Source: Novosphingobium sp. | GTDB lineage: Bacteria; Pseudomonadota; Alphaproteobacteria; Sphingomonadales; Sphingomonadaceae | Assembly: GCF_020852455.1 (NCBI RefSeq) | Contig: NZ_JADZAT010000002.1 | Location: 1 to 42,361 of the forward strand | DNA: 42,361 nt | Direction of reading: 5' to 3' | In this document: positions 6,978 to 17,643 of the stretch, piece after piece | Position numbering within the stretch: position 1 is the stretch's first letter | Layout of the letters: every line of letters begins with the position of its first letter | Program-made: the position numbers and the translations under genes | The notes under the pieces: generated by a model | Databases searched by the model: none | Seen by the model: only the letters and a program-made list of their open reading frames with translations | Told to the model about the DNA's origin: nothing

Positions 6978-8108
6978 ATGCTCATTCCTCAGTTCTATGG
7001 GCGACCGTTCGTCGATACGTTGGTACGCGAGTTCGCCGGGGCCGATCGGGCTTATGTTGCCACGGCTTGGGTAAGGGCATCCGGCGTCGGCCTTCTCTGG
7101 GACAGCATCACCAACATGCTTGGACGGGGAGGGCGGCTGAGAATTGTAGCCGGTATCGATCGCGAAAACACCTCGCGAGAGGGCTTAGCGATGCTCTTGG
7201 CCCTAGAGGGAGACGTGCGCGTTTACGTCCGACACAATGAGGCAACTCCGATCTTTCACCCGAAGCTATATGGCTTTCGAGCAGGAGGAGAGTGCCGCGT
7301 GCTTGTCGGCTCCAACAACTTAACTGGAGGGGGGCTGTCGCAAAATGAGGAGCTGTCCGCACTGCTCGTCGAGGAAGTCGGGGGCGTTCTCGAACGTTCA
7401 CTGAGGGCATACATGCGGCAACTGCGCAACCCCGCCGATGACCTTGTAAAACTACTGGATGCAGAACTTCTCGATCACCTCACGATATCTGGCTATGTAG
7501 AAGCGGAAGCTCGGCTAAGAGGCAAGGCGAGCAACACAGGTCCATCCCGTCTACCGGAAAATAGACTATTCGGGTCGCGACAGCCTATCCGCCGCCGCAT
7601 CCCGTCGACAGTGCCGATCCCGAACGCTATTAATCCGCGCCCAGACACGCCAGTGGCCGACTGGACTCGTGTATTTGTAAAGCTGCGATTGGCTCGTGGA
7701 ACGCAAGGCCAGTTGCCGCTTGCAGTTGCACGCGAGGTCAGGCGTCGATTAGGCGAGATCAATTTGGACGGACCGTTTACCGTCATCGATCGGCACACCC
7801 GAGCAGAGCGTCAGATCAGCCCCACTTATCCAAAACGTCGTCCGGAAATTGCCAATACATATAAGATTGAAGCCATGCCGGCGGAGGGACACGCAATTCT
7901 AAAACTTGAACTGGTGGGCAGGCGAGTGCTGGCAGAGTTCTTCGATAGCGCAGAAGCGGATGGCCAAGCAGTTTACGAGTTTCTGATCGATGGCTTGAGA
8001 TCGGAGCCTGCGAGCACCGTGGACCCAAATGGTGCCGCCGCACGGCGTCATGTGGGGCAGAGTCTAGAAGAAGCGACCGAAGGAGTAACACTTTACCGCT
8101 TTGACTGA
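6978..8108 (+). CDS. PLD-family (HKD) nuclease-like protein, NgoFVII/BfiI-like
   Basis: The N-terminal half is a phospholipase-D-type nuclease domain with one HKD motif: FHPKLYGF (His94, Lys96), then VLVGSNNLTGGGL. A single motif per chain implies a homodimeric active site, as in the metal-independent restriction enzymes BfiI and NgoFVII and in Nuc. The C-terminal half (about 200-376) has no recognised motif and could be the DNA-recognition domain. I prefer the ATG at 6978, which begins the conserved LIPQFYGRPFVDTL and has GGGGTG upstream. A GTG at 6927 would lengthen the protein by 17 residues and overlap the operator half-site. The gene is divergent from the regulator and two methyltransferase genes, so restriction endonuclease is the best guess. 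A DISARM DrmC-like protein is the alternative, but no DISARM helicase is present. Confidence 0.82.
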   Translation: MLIPQFYGRPFVDTLVREFAGADRAYVATAWVRASGVGLLWDSITNMLGRGGRLRIVAGIDRENTSREGLAMLLALEGDVRVYVRHNEATPIFHPKLYGFRAGGECRVLVGSNNLTGGGLSQNEELSALLVEEVGGVLERSLRAYMRQLRNPADDLVKLLDAELLDHLTISGYVEAEARLRGKASNTGPSRLPENRLFGSRQPIRRRIPSTVPIPNAINPRPDTPVADWTRVFVKLRLARGTQGQLPLAVAREVRRRLGEINLDGPFTVIDRHTRAERQISPTYPKRRPEIANTYKIEAMPAEGHAILKLELVGRRVLAEFFDSAEADGQAVYEFLIDGLRSEPASTVDPNGAAARRHVGQSLEEATEGVTLYRFD

Positions 8109-8337
8109 TGCTCAAACTTGGGTGCGCCCATAGTACGGCGCAGACTGCTGCGCTCGCCTTTTTCTGATCTCGCACTCGGATGACACACCCGAACCGCCTG
8201 AAGGGCGCTAGCGCCACTAGCCACTAAAGCCGGAATCCATTGTGATTTCGAGTCTCTTGGCCTGTCGGTGGGAGCGAGTTTAGAGGGCTATAGCGTAAAC
8301 GTAGCTATCATCATCACCCGGTGCGGCGCGCCATTAC
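8109..8337. other. Non-coding junction between accessory DNA and chromosome
   Basis: No gene is visible. The end of the left mobile element must lie in or near this stretch, because the acs gene beyond is core chromosome. I see no tRNA fragment, no clear direct repeat and no copy of the tRNA-Tyr 3' end here. A small GTTTA/TAAAC inverted pair lies around 8279-8300. Confidence 0.4.
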
Positions 8338-8368
8338 AAAAACGGCCCTCCGCAAGGAGGGCCGTTTT
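8338..8368 (-). terminator. Intrinsic terminator of acs
   Basis: A perfect 13-bp stem (arms 8339-8351 and 8356-8368) closes on a GCAA tetraloop. It lies 28 nt past the acs stop and is followed on the minus strand by a T run. It also has T residues on the plus strand, so it could act in both directions and insulate acs from the neighbouring accessory DNA. Confidence 0.9.
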
Positions 8369-8395
8369 CGTTTCGGACGCTGCCTTGCGGCCCGG

Positions 8396-10336
<1,941 letters not shown>

Positions 10337-10451
10337 TGTCGCACTCCCGTCGATTGTCTAGCCTGCCTTGGCCCAAGCCATGCGGCGGCTTCAAGTCCAA
10401 TCTGCAACGCTGCGGCAAAGGTGTATCGAATAAGAGACGGGGGACCACGAA

Positions 10452-12197
10452 TTGACCGAGCCGGCCGCGCTGCCCAAGCATCATCCTGCCACCCATGACG
10501 AGAAACTGGTGATCACCGCCAGCTCGCTGGGCACGGTGTTCGAATGGTATGACTTCTATCTCTACGGCCTGCTGACCGCGATCATCGCGGCGCAGTTCCT
10601 GACCGGGCTCAATCAGACCACGTCCTACATCATGGCGCTGCTGGTGTTCGCGGCCGGCTTTATCGTCCGACCGTTTGGCGCGCTGGTGTTCGGGCGGATC
10701 GGCGACATGGTGGGGCGGCGTTACACCTTCATCATCACGCTGCTGGTGATGGGCCTTTCGACCTTTCTGGTCGGCTGCCTGCCCACTTACAAGACCGCGG
10801 GCGTACTGGCTCCGATCCTGCTGGTGGTGCTGCGAATGTTTCAGGGACTGGCGCTGGGCGGCGAATATGGCGGCGCGGCGACCTATGTGGCTGAACATGC
10901 CCCTGACGGGAAGCGCGGGTTCTACACCAGCTGGATCCAGATCACCGCCACCGCCGGACTGGCGATGGCCTTGCTGATCGTGATCCTGGTCCGATCGCCG
11001 GTGACCGGGGTAGGCGAAGAGGCGTTCAAGGAGTGGGGCTGGCGCATTCCCTATCTGCTGTCGGGCCTGTTCCTGGCCGTGGGGCTGTGGCTGCGGCTGA
11101 AGCTGCACGAATCGCCGGTGTTCCAGAAGATGAAGGAAGAAGGCAGCGCGTCGAAGCGGCCGCTGTCCGAAGCCTTTGGCGAATGGAAGAACCTGAAGGT
11201 GGTGCTGATCGCGTTCTTCGGTGCGATCGCCGGGCAGGCGGTGGTGTGGTACACCGGCCAGCTCTATGCGATGTTCTTCCTTGAAAAGATGCTCAAGGTC
11301 GATGGCATCACCGCCAACACCCTGATCGCCATTGCCTTGCTGCTGGGGGCGCCGTTCTTCCTGTTCTTCGGCTGGCTTTCGGACAAGGTCGGGCGCAAGC
11401 CGATCATCATGGTGGGCTGCGCGCTGGCGGCGCTGACGCTGTTCCCGGTGTTCCACAGCCTGACCAGCGCCGCGAACCCGGCGCTGGCCCGGGCACTGGC
11501 GCAGGCTCCGGTAACGGTCACCGCGAACCCGGCCGAATGCTCTTCGCAGTTCGATCCGGTCGGCAAGAACCCGTTCGACACCACCAGCTGCGATATCGTC
11601 AAGAACGCGCTGGCCAAGGCGGCGGTGAACTATACCAATGTCGATGCCCCGGCAGGGACCCTGGCCTCGGTGACGATCGGCGGGCAGACCTTTGTTGCAC
11701 CCGATCCCGCGAAGCTTGGCGGCGATGAGCGCAAGCAGGCGATCGCCGCCTTTTCTGCCCAGGTGATCGGCGCGCCGGCCGTGGCCGCGGTTCCGGCCAA
11801 GGACGGCAAGTCCGCGGTCGAGGCCAAGCCGGCGGTGACCGGCGAACTGGCCAAGGTCGGCTATCCGACCAAGGCCGATCCGGCGCAGATGAACAAGGTG
11901 CTGGTCGTGGCGATCCTGTTCTACCTCGTGCTGCTGGTGACCATGGTCTATGGCCCGATCGCGGCGATGCTGGTCGAACTGTTCCCCAGCCGGATCCGCT
12001 ACACCTCGATGTCGCTGCCCTATCATATCGGCAACGGCTGGCTGGGCGGGCTGCTGCCGGCGATCGGTTTCGCGATGGTCGCGGCCAAGGGCGATATCTA
12101 TTACGGGTTCTGGTACCCGGTGGTGGTCGCCGCGGCGACGCTGGTGATCGGGCTGCTGGTCCTGCCCGAAACCTACAAACGGAATATCGACGGATGA
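10452..12197 (+). CDS. MHS-family MFS transporter with a large soluble insert
   Basis: Proton symporter-like MFS protein of the metabolite:H+ symporter type. It begins with ASSLGTVFEWYDFYLYGL, has the loop RIGDMVGRR and the later GWLSDKVGRKP repeat. About 12 membrane segments are visible. At 581 aa it is longer than usual (about 430-550) because an Ala-rich, soluble stretch of roughly 130 residues (about 335-475) interrupts the second half; it carries two Cys residues. The start is a TTG at 10452 preceded by GGGGGA; no ATG lies near the conserved N-terminus. It overlaps prpE by 4 bp (ATGA), so it probably imports the short-chain acid that PrpE activates. The substrate is inferred from context. 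Confidence 0.85.
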   Translation: MTEPAALPKHHPATHDEKLVITASSLGTVFEWYDFYLYGLLTAIIAAQFLTGLNQTTSYIMALLVFAAGFIVRPFGALVFGRIGDMVGRRYTFIITLLVMGLSTFLVGCLPTYKTAGVLAPILLVVLRMFQGLALGGEYGGAATYVAEHAPDGKRGFYTSWIQITATAGLAMALLIVILVRSPVTGVGEEAFKEWGWRIPYLLSGLFLAVGLWLRLKLHESPVFQKMKEEGSASKRPLSEAFGEWKNLKVVLIAFFGAIAGQAVVWYTGQLYAMFFLEKMLKVDGITANTLIAIALLLGAPFFLFFGWLSDKVGRKPIIMVGCALAALTLFPVFHSLTSAANPALARALAQAPVTVTANPAECSSQFDPVGKNPFDTTSCDIVKNALAKAAVNYTNVDAPAGTLASVTIGGQTFVAPDPAKLGGDERKQAIAAFSAQVIGAPAVAAVPAKDGKSAVEAKPAVTGELAKVGYPTKADPAQMNKVLVVAILFYLVLLVTMVYGPIAAMLVELFPSRIRYTSMSLPYHIGNGWLGGLLPAIGFAMVAAKGDIYYGFWYPVVVAAATLVIGLLVLPETYKRNIDG

Positions 12198-14062
12198 GCG
12201 AAAAGTATCAGCGGGCCATTCAGGAAAGCCGCGAGGACGCCGAACTCTTCTGGACCCGGGCGGCGGCGCTGATCGACTGGATCACGCCGCCGGCCCGGGC
12301 CTATGGCGAACCGCGCGGCTGGTTTCCGGGCGGCACGCTCAACACCGCGTACAACTGTATTGACCGGCACATCGCCGCCGGGCGCGGTGATCAGCTTGCG
12401 CTCGCCTATGACAGCCCGGTGACCGATACGGTCCGGCGCTTCACTTACGCCGAACTGCACGAAGAGGTTGGCCGGGTTGCCGCGATGCTGGCCAGCCTGG
12501 GGGTGGCCAAGGGTGACCGGGTGATCATCTACATGCCGATGGTGCCCGAAACCGCCTTCGCGATGCTGGCCTGCGCGCGGCTGGGGGCGGTGCATTCGGT
12601 GGTGTTCGGCGGCTTTGCGCCGCTCGAGCTGGCCAAGCGGATCGACGATGCCACCCCCAGGGTGCTGCTGACCGCGAGCTGCGGGATCGAGGGCGCGCGG
12701 ACCATCGCTTACAAACCGATGGTCGATGAGGCGCTGGAGCTGGCTGCGCACAAGGTCCAGGACGTGGTGCTGTTCCAGCGGGAACGGCTGCCCGCCGAGT
12801 TGAAACCCGGTGAGCACGACTGGATGGAACTGCGCGCCGCGACCGCCGGCGATCCGATCCCGCCCTGCGCCGAACTCGCCGCGGACGATCCGCTCTATAT
12901 TCTCTACACCTCTGGCACCACCGGCACGCCCAAGGGGGTGGTGCGCGAAAATGGCGGCCATGCAGTGGCGCTGGCCTGGTCGATGGCCAATATCTACGGG
13001 ATCGGGATCGGCGATCCGTTCTGGGCGGCCAGCGATGTGGGCTGGGTCGTGGGCCACAGCTATATCGTCTATGGTCCGCTGATCGCCGGGGCGACTTCGG
13101 TGCTGTTCGAAGGCAAACCGGTTGGCACGCCCGATCCGGGCACCTTCTGGCGGGTGATGCGCCGCCACGGGGTGAAAAGCTTCTTCACCGCCCCCACCGC
13201 GATCCGCGCGGTACGCAAGGAAGACCCCGAGGCGAAGCTGCTCGCCGAGATCGGGACCGGCGATTGCCGGGTGATCTTCCTGGCCGGCGAACGCGCCGAT
13301 CCCGATACGATCGCCTGGCTGGAGGAAAAGAGCGGGCTGCCGGTGATCGATCACTGGTGGCAGACCGAGCTGGGCTGGCCGGCGATTGCCAGCTGCTTCG
13401 GCCTTGATGATCTACGCCGCAAGCGTGGCAGCGCGGGCTTGCCGGTGCCGGGCTATCACTTCGCGATCCTGGGCGAGGATGGCCAGCCAGTGCCGCAGGG
13501 GCAAAGCGGGGCAGTGGCGATCAAGGCGCCGCTGGCGCCCGGCGCCTTCCGCACGCTGTGGAACAACCCCGCCGGGTTCGACAGGAACTTCGCCTCGTAC
13601 CCCGGCTGGTACGAAACCGGCGATGCCGGGCATTTCGACGACGATGGCTTCCTGCACATCATGGGCCGCACCGATGACATCATCAATGTCGCCGGGCATC
13701 GCCTCTCCACCGGGCAGATGGAGCAGATCGTCGCGCAGCAGGATGGCGTCGCCGAATGCGCGGTGATCGGCGCTGACGACGCGATCAAGGGGATGATTCC
13801 GATCGCCTTCGTGGTGCCGCGCGCCGGGTTTGAAGGCGATGACAGCATGGCCACACGGGTGCTGGGCGCGGTGCGGCACGAACTGGGCGCGGTGGCCGCG
13901 CTCAAGACCGCCTATGTGGTCGGCTCATTGCCCAAGACCCGTTCGGGCAAGATCCTGCGCAATCTGCTGCGCAAGATCGTCAATGGCGAGGATTACGGCA
14001 TTCCGCCGACGATCGAGGACCCGGCGGTGCCCGATCTGATCGCGCTGGCAGTGCGCGGCTGA
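12194..14062 (+). CDS. prpE: Propionyl-CoA synthetase (PrpE-like acyl-CoA ligase)
   Basis: AMP-forming acyl-CoA synthetase (622 aa) that activates propionate or a related short-chain acid. Motifs in order: PGGTLNTAYNCIDRH near residue 45, ILYTSGTTGTPKGVVREN at about 236-253, VIDHWWQTELGWP at about 384-396, YETGDAGHFDDDG, and the C-terminal [12 protein letters not shown] with Lys586. The REN after the P-loop and the HWWQTELGWP block are PrpE-like and not Acs-like. It is coupled to the upstream permease by an ATGA overlap. Its last 70 bp overlap the 3' end of the convergent glycosyltransferase gene. Acetoacetyl- or acrylyl-CoA synthetase activity cannot be excluded. Confidence 0.88.
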   Translation: MSEKYQRAIQESREDAELFWTRAAALIDWITPPARAYGEPRGWFPGGTLNTAYNCIDRHIAAGRGDQLALAYDSPVTDTVRRFTYAELHEEVGRVAAMLASLGVAKGDRVIIYMPMVPETAFAMLACARLGAVHSVVFGGFAPLELAKRIDDATPRVLLTASCGIEGARTIAYKPMVDEALELAAHKVQDVVLFQRERLPAELKPGEHDWMELRAATAGDPIPPCAELAADDPLYILYTSGTTGTPKGVVRENGGHAVALAWSMANIYGIGIGDPFWAASDVGWVVGHSYIVYGPLIAGATSVLFEGKPVGTPDPGTFWRVMRRHGVKSFFTAPTAIRAVRKEDPEAKLLAEIGTGDCRVIFLAGERADPDTIAWLEEKSGLPVIDHWWQTELGWPAIASCFGLDDLRRKRGSAGLPVPGYHFAILGEDGQPVPQGQSGAVAIKAPLAPGAFRTLWNNPAGFDRNFASYPGWYETGDAGHFDDDGFLHIMGRTDDIINVAGHRLSTGQMEQIVAQQDGVAECAVIGADDAIKGMIPIAFVVPRAGFEGDDSMATRVLGAVRHELGAVAALKTAYVVGSLPKTRSGKILRNLLRKIVNGEDYGIPPTIEDPAVPDLIALAVRG

Positions 14063-15447
14063 AGCGAGCTGTCGCACCGGGCCAGCCCGGCCTGGCACAA
14101 CCAGTCCGGCACCGGGCGGAAGGTTGCCAGCGGCCAGGCCAGCAGGCCGAAGCCGACCACCAGCGCACCCAGCACCAGCGCCGGGCGGCGCGGCAGGCCG
14201 TGGTGCTGCCATTCCAGCGCGGCCAGCGCATGGCCCAGCAGCAACGGGATGAAATAGTGATAGCTGTACAGCACCCGCTGGCTGTCGAGCCATTGCAGCG
14301 CGGCCATATTGGCCAGCCAGCCCGCCAGCAGCGCGGTGCGCAGCGGGCTTTCGCGCAGCCGCCGGGGCAGCAGGCAGGTCAGCACGCCGCCCAGCGAGAT
14401 CAGCCAGGCCGCCAGGTTCGGCACCAGCCCGATCGAACGCAGCCGGCCCTCGCTGCGGTCCGCGCGGTACAGGATCACGCCCTGGCCCAGCAGCCACTGC
14501 CAGGGGTGTGATCCGTTGGCGTCGCTGGGCGGGGTGATCGCCAGATCGTGGGCCATATAGGCACGGATGCTGCCCGCCGCGTTCAGCGCGTCGCTCAGGC
14601 TCCAGTCGCCGGTTTGATAGACATGGACCCGGTCGGGCGGATCGAACGTCTGGTCCTGCTGCCCGGCGGGAGTGGTGGGGTCGGGGGGATAAGTGGAGAG
14701 GTTCATCCAGGCACCCAGCACCAGCACAGCTGCCAGCAGTCCGCCTGCGGCTCCCGCCAGGCAGCGCGCGGCGACTGCGCGCCAGTCACGCGCCTTGAGC
14801 CACGGCCACAGCAACACCGGGACCATCGCGCCCAGCACCAGCGCATTGGCCCGCACCAGCGCGGCAAGCGCGATGAACAGCCCGAACAGCACATACCCGC
14901 CAAGCCGCTGCCCGCGCAGGATCGCGGCGGCGGCCAGCAGCGCGGCCAGCACGAAGCTCAACTGAAAGGGATCGAGCTGGGCAGACCGGAACTGCACCAG
15001 TAGAGCGGTATCGCCCAGCACCAGCAATGACAGCAGCAGCGCGGCGGGGGCGCTGCCGGTCAATTGCAGCATCAGGGCGGCAAACAGCACGGCGGCCAGC
15101 GTACCGAACAGCGCCGGGGCCAGGCGCGGGCCTGCATAGTCAAATCCGCGGGGCATCGCCGCCGCTTCGATCTTTTTGGTCGCGCCTATCGCTTGCCAGT
15201 CAGCCCCGGCATTGCGCCCGCTGGCCTTGTCGCCCGCCGCGATCAGCATGGTGCCCAGCGGCGGGTGGGTGGAATACTGGGTCCGGTGTTGATGATAGCG
15301 CGCAGTGCTGGTCAGGTAATAGGCCTCGTCCCAGACCGGCGCCTGGGGTTCGCCCAGCCGGTTGAAGCACAGCCAGCCGGCCACCAGCGCGACCAGCGCC
15401 AGCAGCAGCGCGGCATGGTGCAGGGGCGGGGCAGGGCGCATCTCCAT
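13993..15447 (-). CDS. Membrane glycosyltransferase, PMT/GT39-like
   Basis: Integral membrane protein with about ten hydrophobic segments and the PMT_2/ArnT-like signature PVWDEAYYLTSTARY just after the first segment; the Asp-Glu pair is the presumed catalytic and metal-binding motif. Such enzymes move a sugar from a polyprenyl-phosphate carrier onto protein or lipid on the periplasmic face; the acceptor is unknown. A second extracytoplasmic block has STHPPLGTMLIAAGDKASG. I start at the ATG at 15447 (MEMRPAPP); the ATG at 15441 is equally possible. The last 23 codons run antisense into the 3' end of prpE and look non-conserved, so the tail is probably accidental. The gene is divergent from the PLD gene at 15534. 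Confidence 0.8.
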   Translation of the reverse strand: MEMRPAPPLHHAALLLALVALVAGWLCFNRLGEPQAPVWDEAYYLTSTARYHQHRTQYSTHPPLGTMLIAAGDKASGRNAGADWQAIGATKKIEAAAMPRGFDYAGPRLAPALFGTLAAVLFAALMLQLTGSAPAALLLSLLVLGDTALLVQFRSAQLDPFQLSFVLAALLAAAAILRGQRLGGYVLFGLFIALAALVRANALVLGAMVPVLLWPWLKARDWRAVAARCLAGAAGGLLAAVLVLGAWMNLSTYPPDPTTPAGQQDQTFDPPDRVHVYQTGDWSLSDALNAAGSIRAYMAHDLAITPPSDANGSHPWQWLLGQGVILYRADRSEGRLRSIGLVPNLAAWLISLGGVLTCLLPRRLRESPLRTALLAGWLANMAALQWLDSQRVLYSYHYFIPLLLGHALAALEWQHHGLPRRPALVLGALVVGFGLLAWPLATFRPVPDWLCQAGLARCDSSLQPRTASAIRSGTAGSSIVGGMP

Positions 15448-15533
15448 CGCCCTGCGGCATGTCACAAGCCGCGCTTCGGGAAAAGCGCAGTGCGGGCGTG
15501 ACCTGGCCCGCTGTCGTGGATAAGAGTAGCGCC

Positions 15534-17036
15534 ATGGACCCGGCGCCCGCATCGCAATCGCCTTCGGTCTGGCGCTTTGCCCGCGCCAGCCGCGCCCATG
15601 TGGTGATCGATGCGGCGGCCTATTTCACGCTGATGCAGCAGGCGATGGTTGAGGCGCGCCAGCGAATCCACCTGATCGGCTGGGATTTCGATACCCGGGT
15701 GCGGCTGGGGCCGGGGCGGCGGTTCTGGAACCTGCCGCGCAAGGGGATCAACCCGGCGCGGCTGGGGGCCTTTGTGGTGTGGCTGTGCGAACGCACGCCC
15801 GGATTGCAGGTGCGGGTGCTCAAGTGGAATTTCGGTGCGCTCAAATTCCTGCTGCGCGGCACCATGATCCTCGATCTGCTGCGCTGGTTCCTGCATCCGC
15901 GGATCGATTTCAAATTCGATTCCGCGCACCCGCTGGGCTGCAGCCACCATCAGAAGGTGGTGGTGATCGACGATAATTTCGCGGTCAGCGGCGGGATCGA
16001 TATGACCTCTGACCGGTGGGACACGCCCGAACACCTGGAAGACGATCCGCGCCGCCGCCGGCCCTATGGCACCAAGCTGTATGGCCCCTGGCACGACCTG
16101 TCGATGATGGTCGAGGGGGAGGCCGCAGCGGCGCTGGGCGAACTGGGGCGCGAACGCTGGTTGCTGGCTGGCGGCGCGCCGATGCTGCCCTGTGCCCCGC
16201 AAGCCGAAACGGCTTGGCCACCCTCGCTCAAGGCCGAATTCCGCGATGTCGAAGTCGGGATCGCCCGGACCCGTTCGGCCTGGAACGGGTTGGACGAGGT
16301 GCGCGAGATCGAGGCGCTGTTTGTCGAACACATCCTGCGCGCGCGGCGCTTCATCTATGCCGAAAGCCAGTACTTCGCCTCGCGCGCGGTGGCCGATGCG
16401 ATTGCGCGGCGGCTGGCCATGCCCGATCCGCCGGAAATTGTGCTGATCAATCCTGAAAGTGCTGACGGCTGGCTGGAACAGACTGCGATGGACGGGGCCC
16501 GGGTGCGGCTGTGCCACGCGGTGGGCGAATGCGATCCGCAGGGCCGGTTCCGGATCTTCATTCCCTACAACGCAGCAGGCACGGCGATCTATGTCCACGC
16601 CAAGCTGATGATCGTCGATGACGAAATTGTCCGGATCGGTTCGGCCAACATGAACAACCGGTCGATGGGGCTCGACAGCGAATGCGATGTGTTCATCGAT
16701 GCCGCGCGCCCCGGCAACGATCACGCCGCGCCGGCGATCCACCGCCTGCGGGTGACGTTGCTGGCCGAACACACCGGGTTGTCGCGGGAAGAGGTGGAAG
16801 CGGGGCTGGCCGCCAATCCATCCATGATCGACCTGATCGAAGCTGCCCCCGGCAAGGGCAAGCGGCTTGAACCTTTTGTCTTGCGTCCGCTGACGGATGC
16901 AGAGAAAGCGGTTGCCGATAATGCGCTGCTCGATCCAGAGCGGCCGGAGGATCTGTTCGAACCGTTCAGCAAACGGCACGGGCTGTTCCGTCGGGGTGGT
17001 TTCCTGCGCCGCCCGCGTGAGTGGAGAAGACGATGA
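15534..17036 (+). CDS. Phospholipase D/cardiolipin synthase-family protein
   Basis: 500-aa PLD-superfamily enzyme with two HKD motifs in one chain: SHHQKVVVIDDNFAVSGG at about residues 138-155 and HAKLMIVDDEIVRIGSANMNNRS at about 352-374. Two motifs indicate a monomeric transphosphatidylase or phospholipase (phosphatidylglycerol/cardiolipin metabolism is typical). No N-terminal membrane span is evident, unlike classical cardiolipin synthases, so a peripheral membrane enzyme is likely. I chose ATG 15534 (MDPAPASQ); earlier in-frame starts overlap the divergent glycosyltransferase promoter. Its stop overlaps folE's start (17033-17036). It is unrelated in role to the PLD gene at 6978. Confidence 0.85.
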   Translation: MDPAPASQSPSVWRFARASRAHVVIDAAAYFTLMQQAMVEARQRIHLIGWDFDTRVRLGPGRRFWNLPRKGINPARLGAFVVWLCERTPGLQVRVLKWNFGALKFLLRGTMILDLLRWFLHPRIDFKFDSAHPLGCSHHQKVVVIDDNFAVSGGIDMTSDRWDTPEHLEDDPRRRRPYGTKLYGPWHDLSMMVEGEAAAALGELGRERWLLAGGAPMLPCAPQAETAWPPSLKAEFRDVEVGIARTRSAWNGLDEVREIEALFVEHILRARRFIYAESQYFASRAVADAIARRLAMPDPPEIVLINPESADGWLEQTAMDGARVRLCHAVGECDPQGRFRIFIPYNAAGTAIYVHAKLMIVDDEIVRIGSANMNNRSMGLDSECDVFIDAARPGNDHAAPAIHRLRVTLLAEHTGLSREEVEAGLAANPSMIDLIEAAPGKGKRLEPFVLRPLTDAEKAVADNALLDPERPEDLFEPFSKRHGLFRRGGFLRRPREWRRR

Positions 17037-17641
17037 GTTGCGATTCCGATTGCGGTGATGCCGGGCCGATGGCCAAGCTGCCGGTGCCCGAAGATGTACA
17101 GGAAGCGATCCGCACCCTGATCCGCTGGTCGGGCGATGATCCGCAGCGCGAAGGGCTGATCGACACGCCGGCGCGGGTCGCGCGGGCGTGGAAGGAATAT
17201 TGCCAGGGTTATGATGAAGACCCGGCGCTGCACCTGGCCCGCCAGTTCGAGGAAGTCGGCGGCTATGACGAACTGGTGCTGCTGAAGGACATCCCGTTCC
17301 AGTCGCACTGCGAACATCACATGGCCCCGATCACCGGCAAGGCGGCGATCGCCTATATGCCCAAGGACAAGGTCGTCGGCATTTCCAAGCTGGCCCGCGT
17401 CCTCCACGGTTTTGCCCAGCGCCTGCAGATCCAGGAACGGCTGACTGCCGAAGTGGCGCAATGCATCTGGGACAACCTGCACCCGCACGGCGTTGCCGTG
17501 GTGATCGAGGCGCAGCACGGCTGCATGACCGGGCGCGGGGTCAAGACCCCTGGCGTGGGCATGGTCACCAGCCGGCTGATGGGCTGCTTTCTGGAAGACC
17601 ATCGCAGCCGCAAGGAAGTGCTCAGCCTGATGGGCTACTGA
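17033..17641 (+). CDS. folE: GTP cyclohydrolase I
   Basis: Converts GTP to 7,8-dihydroneopterin triphosphate, the first step of tetrahydrofolate synthesis. The zinc and active-site motifs are present: FQSHCEHHMAPI, GISKLARVLHGFAQRLQIQE, and AQHGCMTGRGVKTPG with the second Cys ligand. It is 202 aa from ATG 17033, which has GGAGAAG upstream and overlaps the PLD gene's stop. A short Cys-containing N-terminal extension (MSCDSDCGD) is unusual. It is followed 2 nt later by a thioesterase gene in the same operon. Confidence 0.97.
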   Translation: MSCDSDCGDAGPMAKLPVPEDVQEAIRTLIRWSGDDPQREGLIDTPARVARAWKEYCQGYDEDPALHLARQFEEVGGYDELVLLKDIPFQSHCEHHMAPITGKAAIAYMPKDKVVGISKLARVLHGFAQRLQIQERLTAEVAQCIWDNLHPHGVAVVIEAQHGCMTGRGVKTPGVGMVTSRLMGCFLEDHRSRKEVLSLMGY

Positions 17642-17643
17642 TC

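Noticed and set aside
1651..8108. DISARM or BREX system
   Set aside because: A PLD protein and methyltransferases occur in such systems, but no SNF2-like helicase, DUF1998 protein, PglZ, BrxC or BrxL is encoded here.
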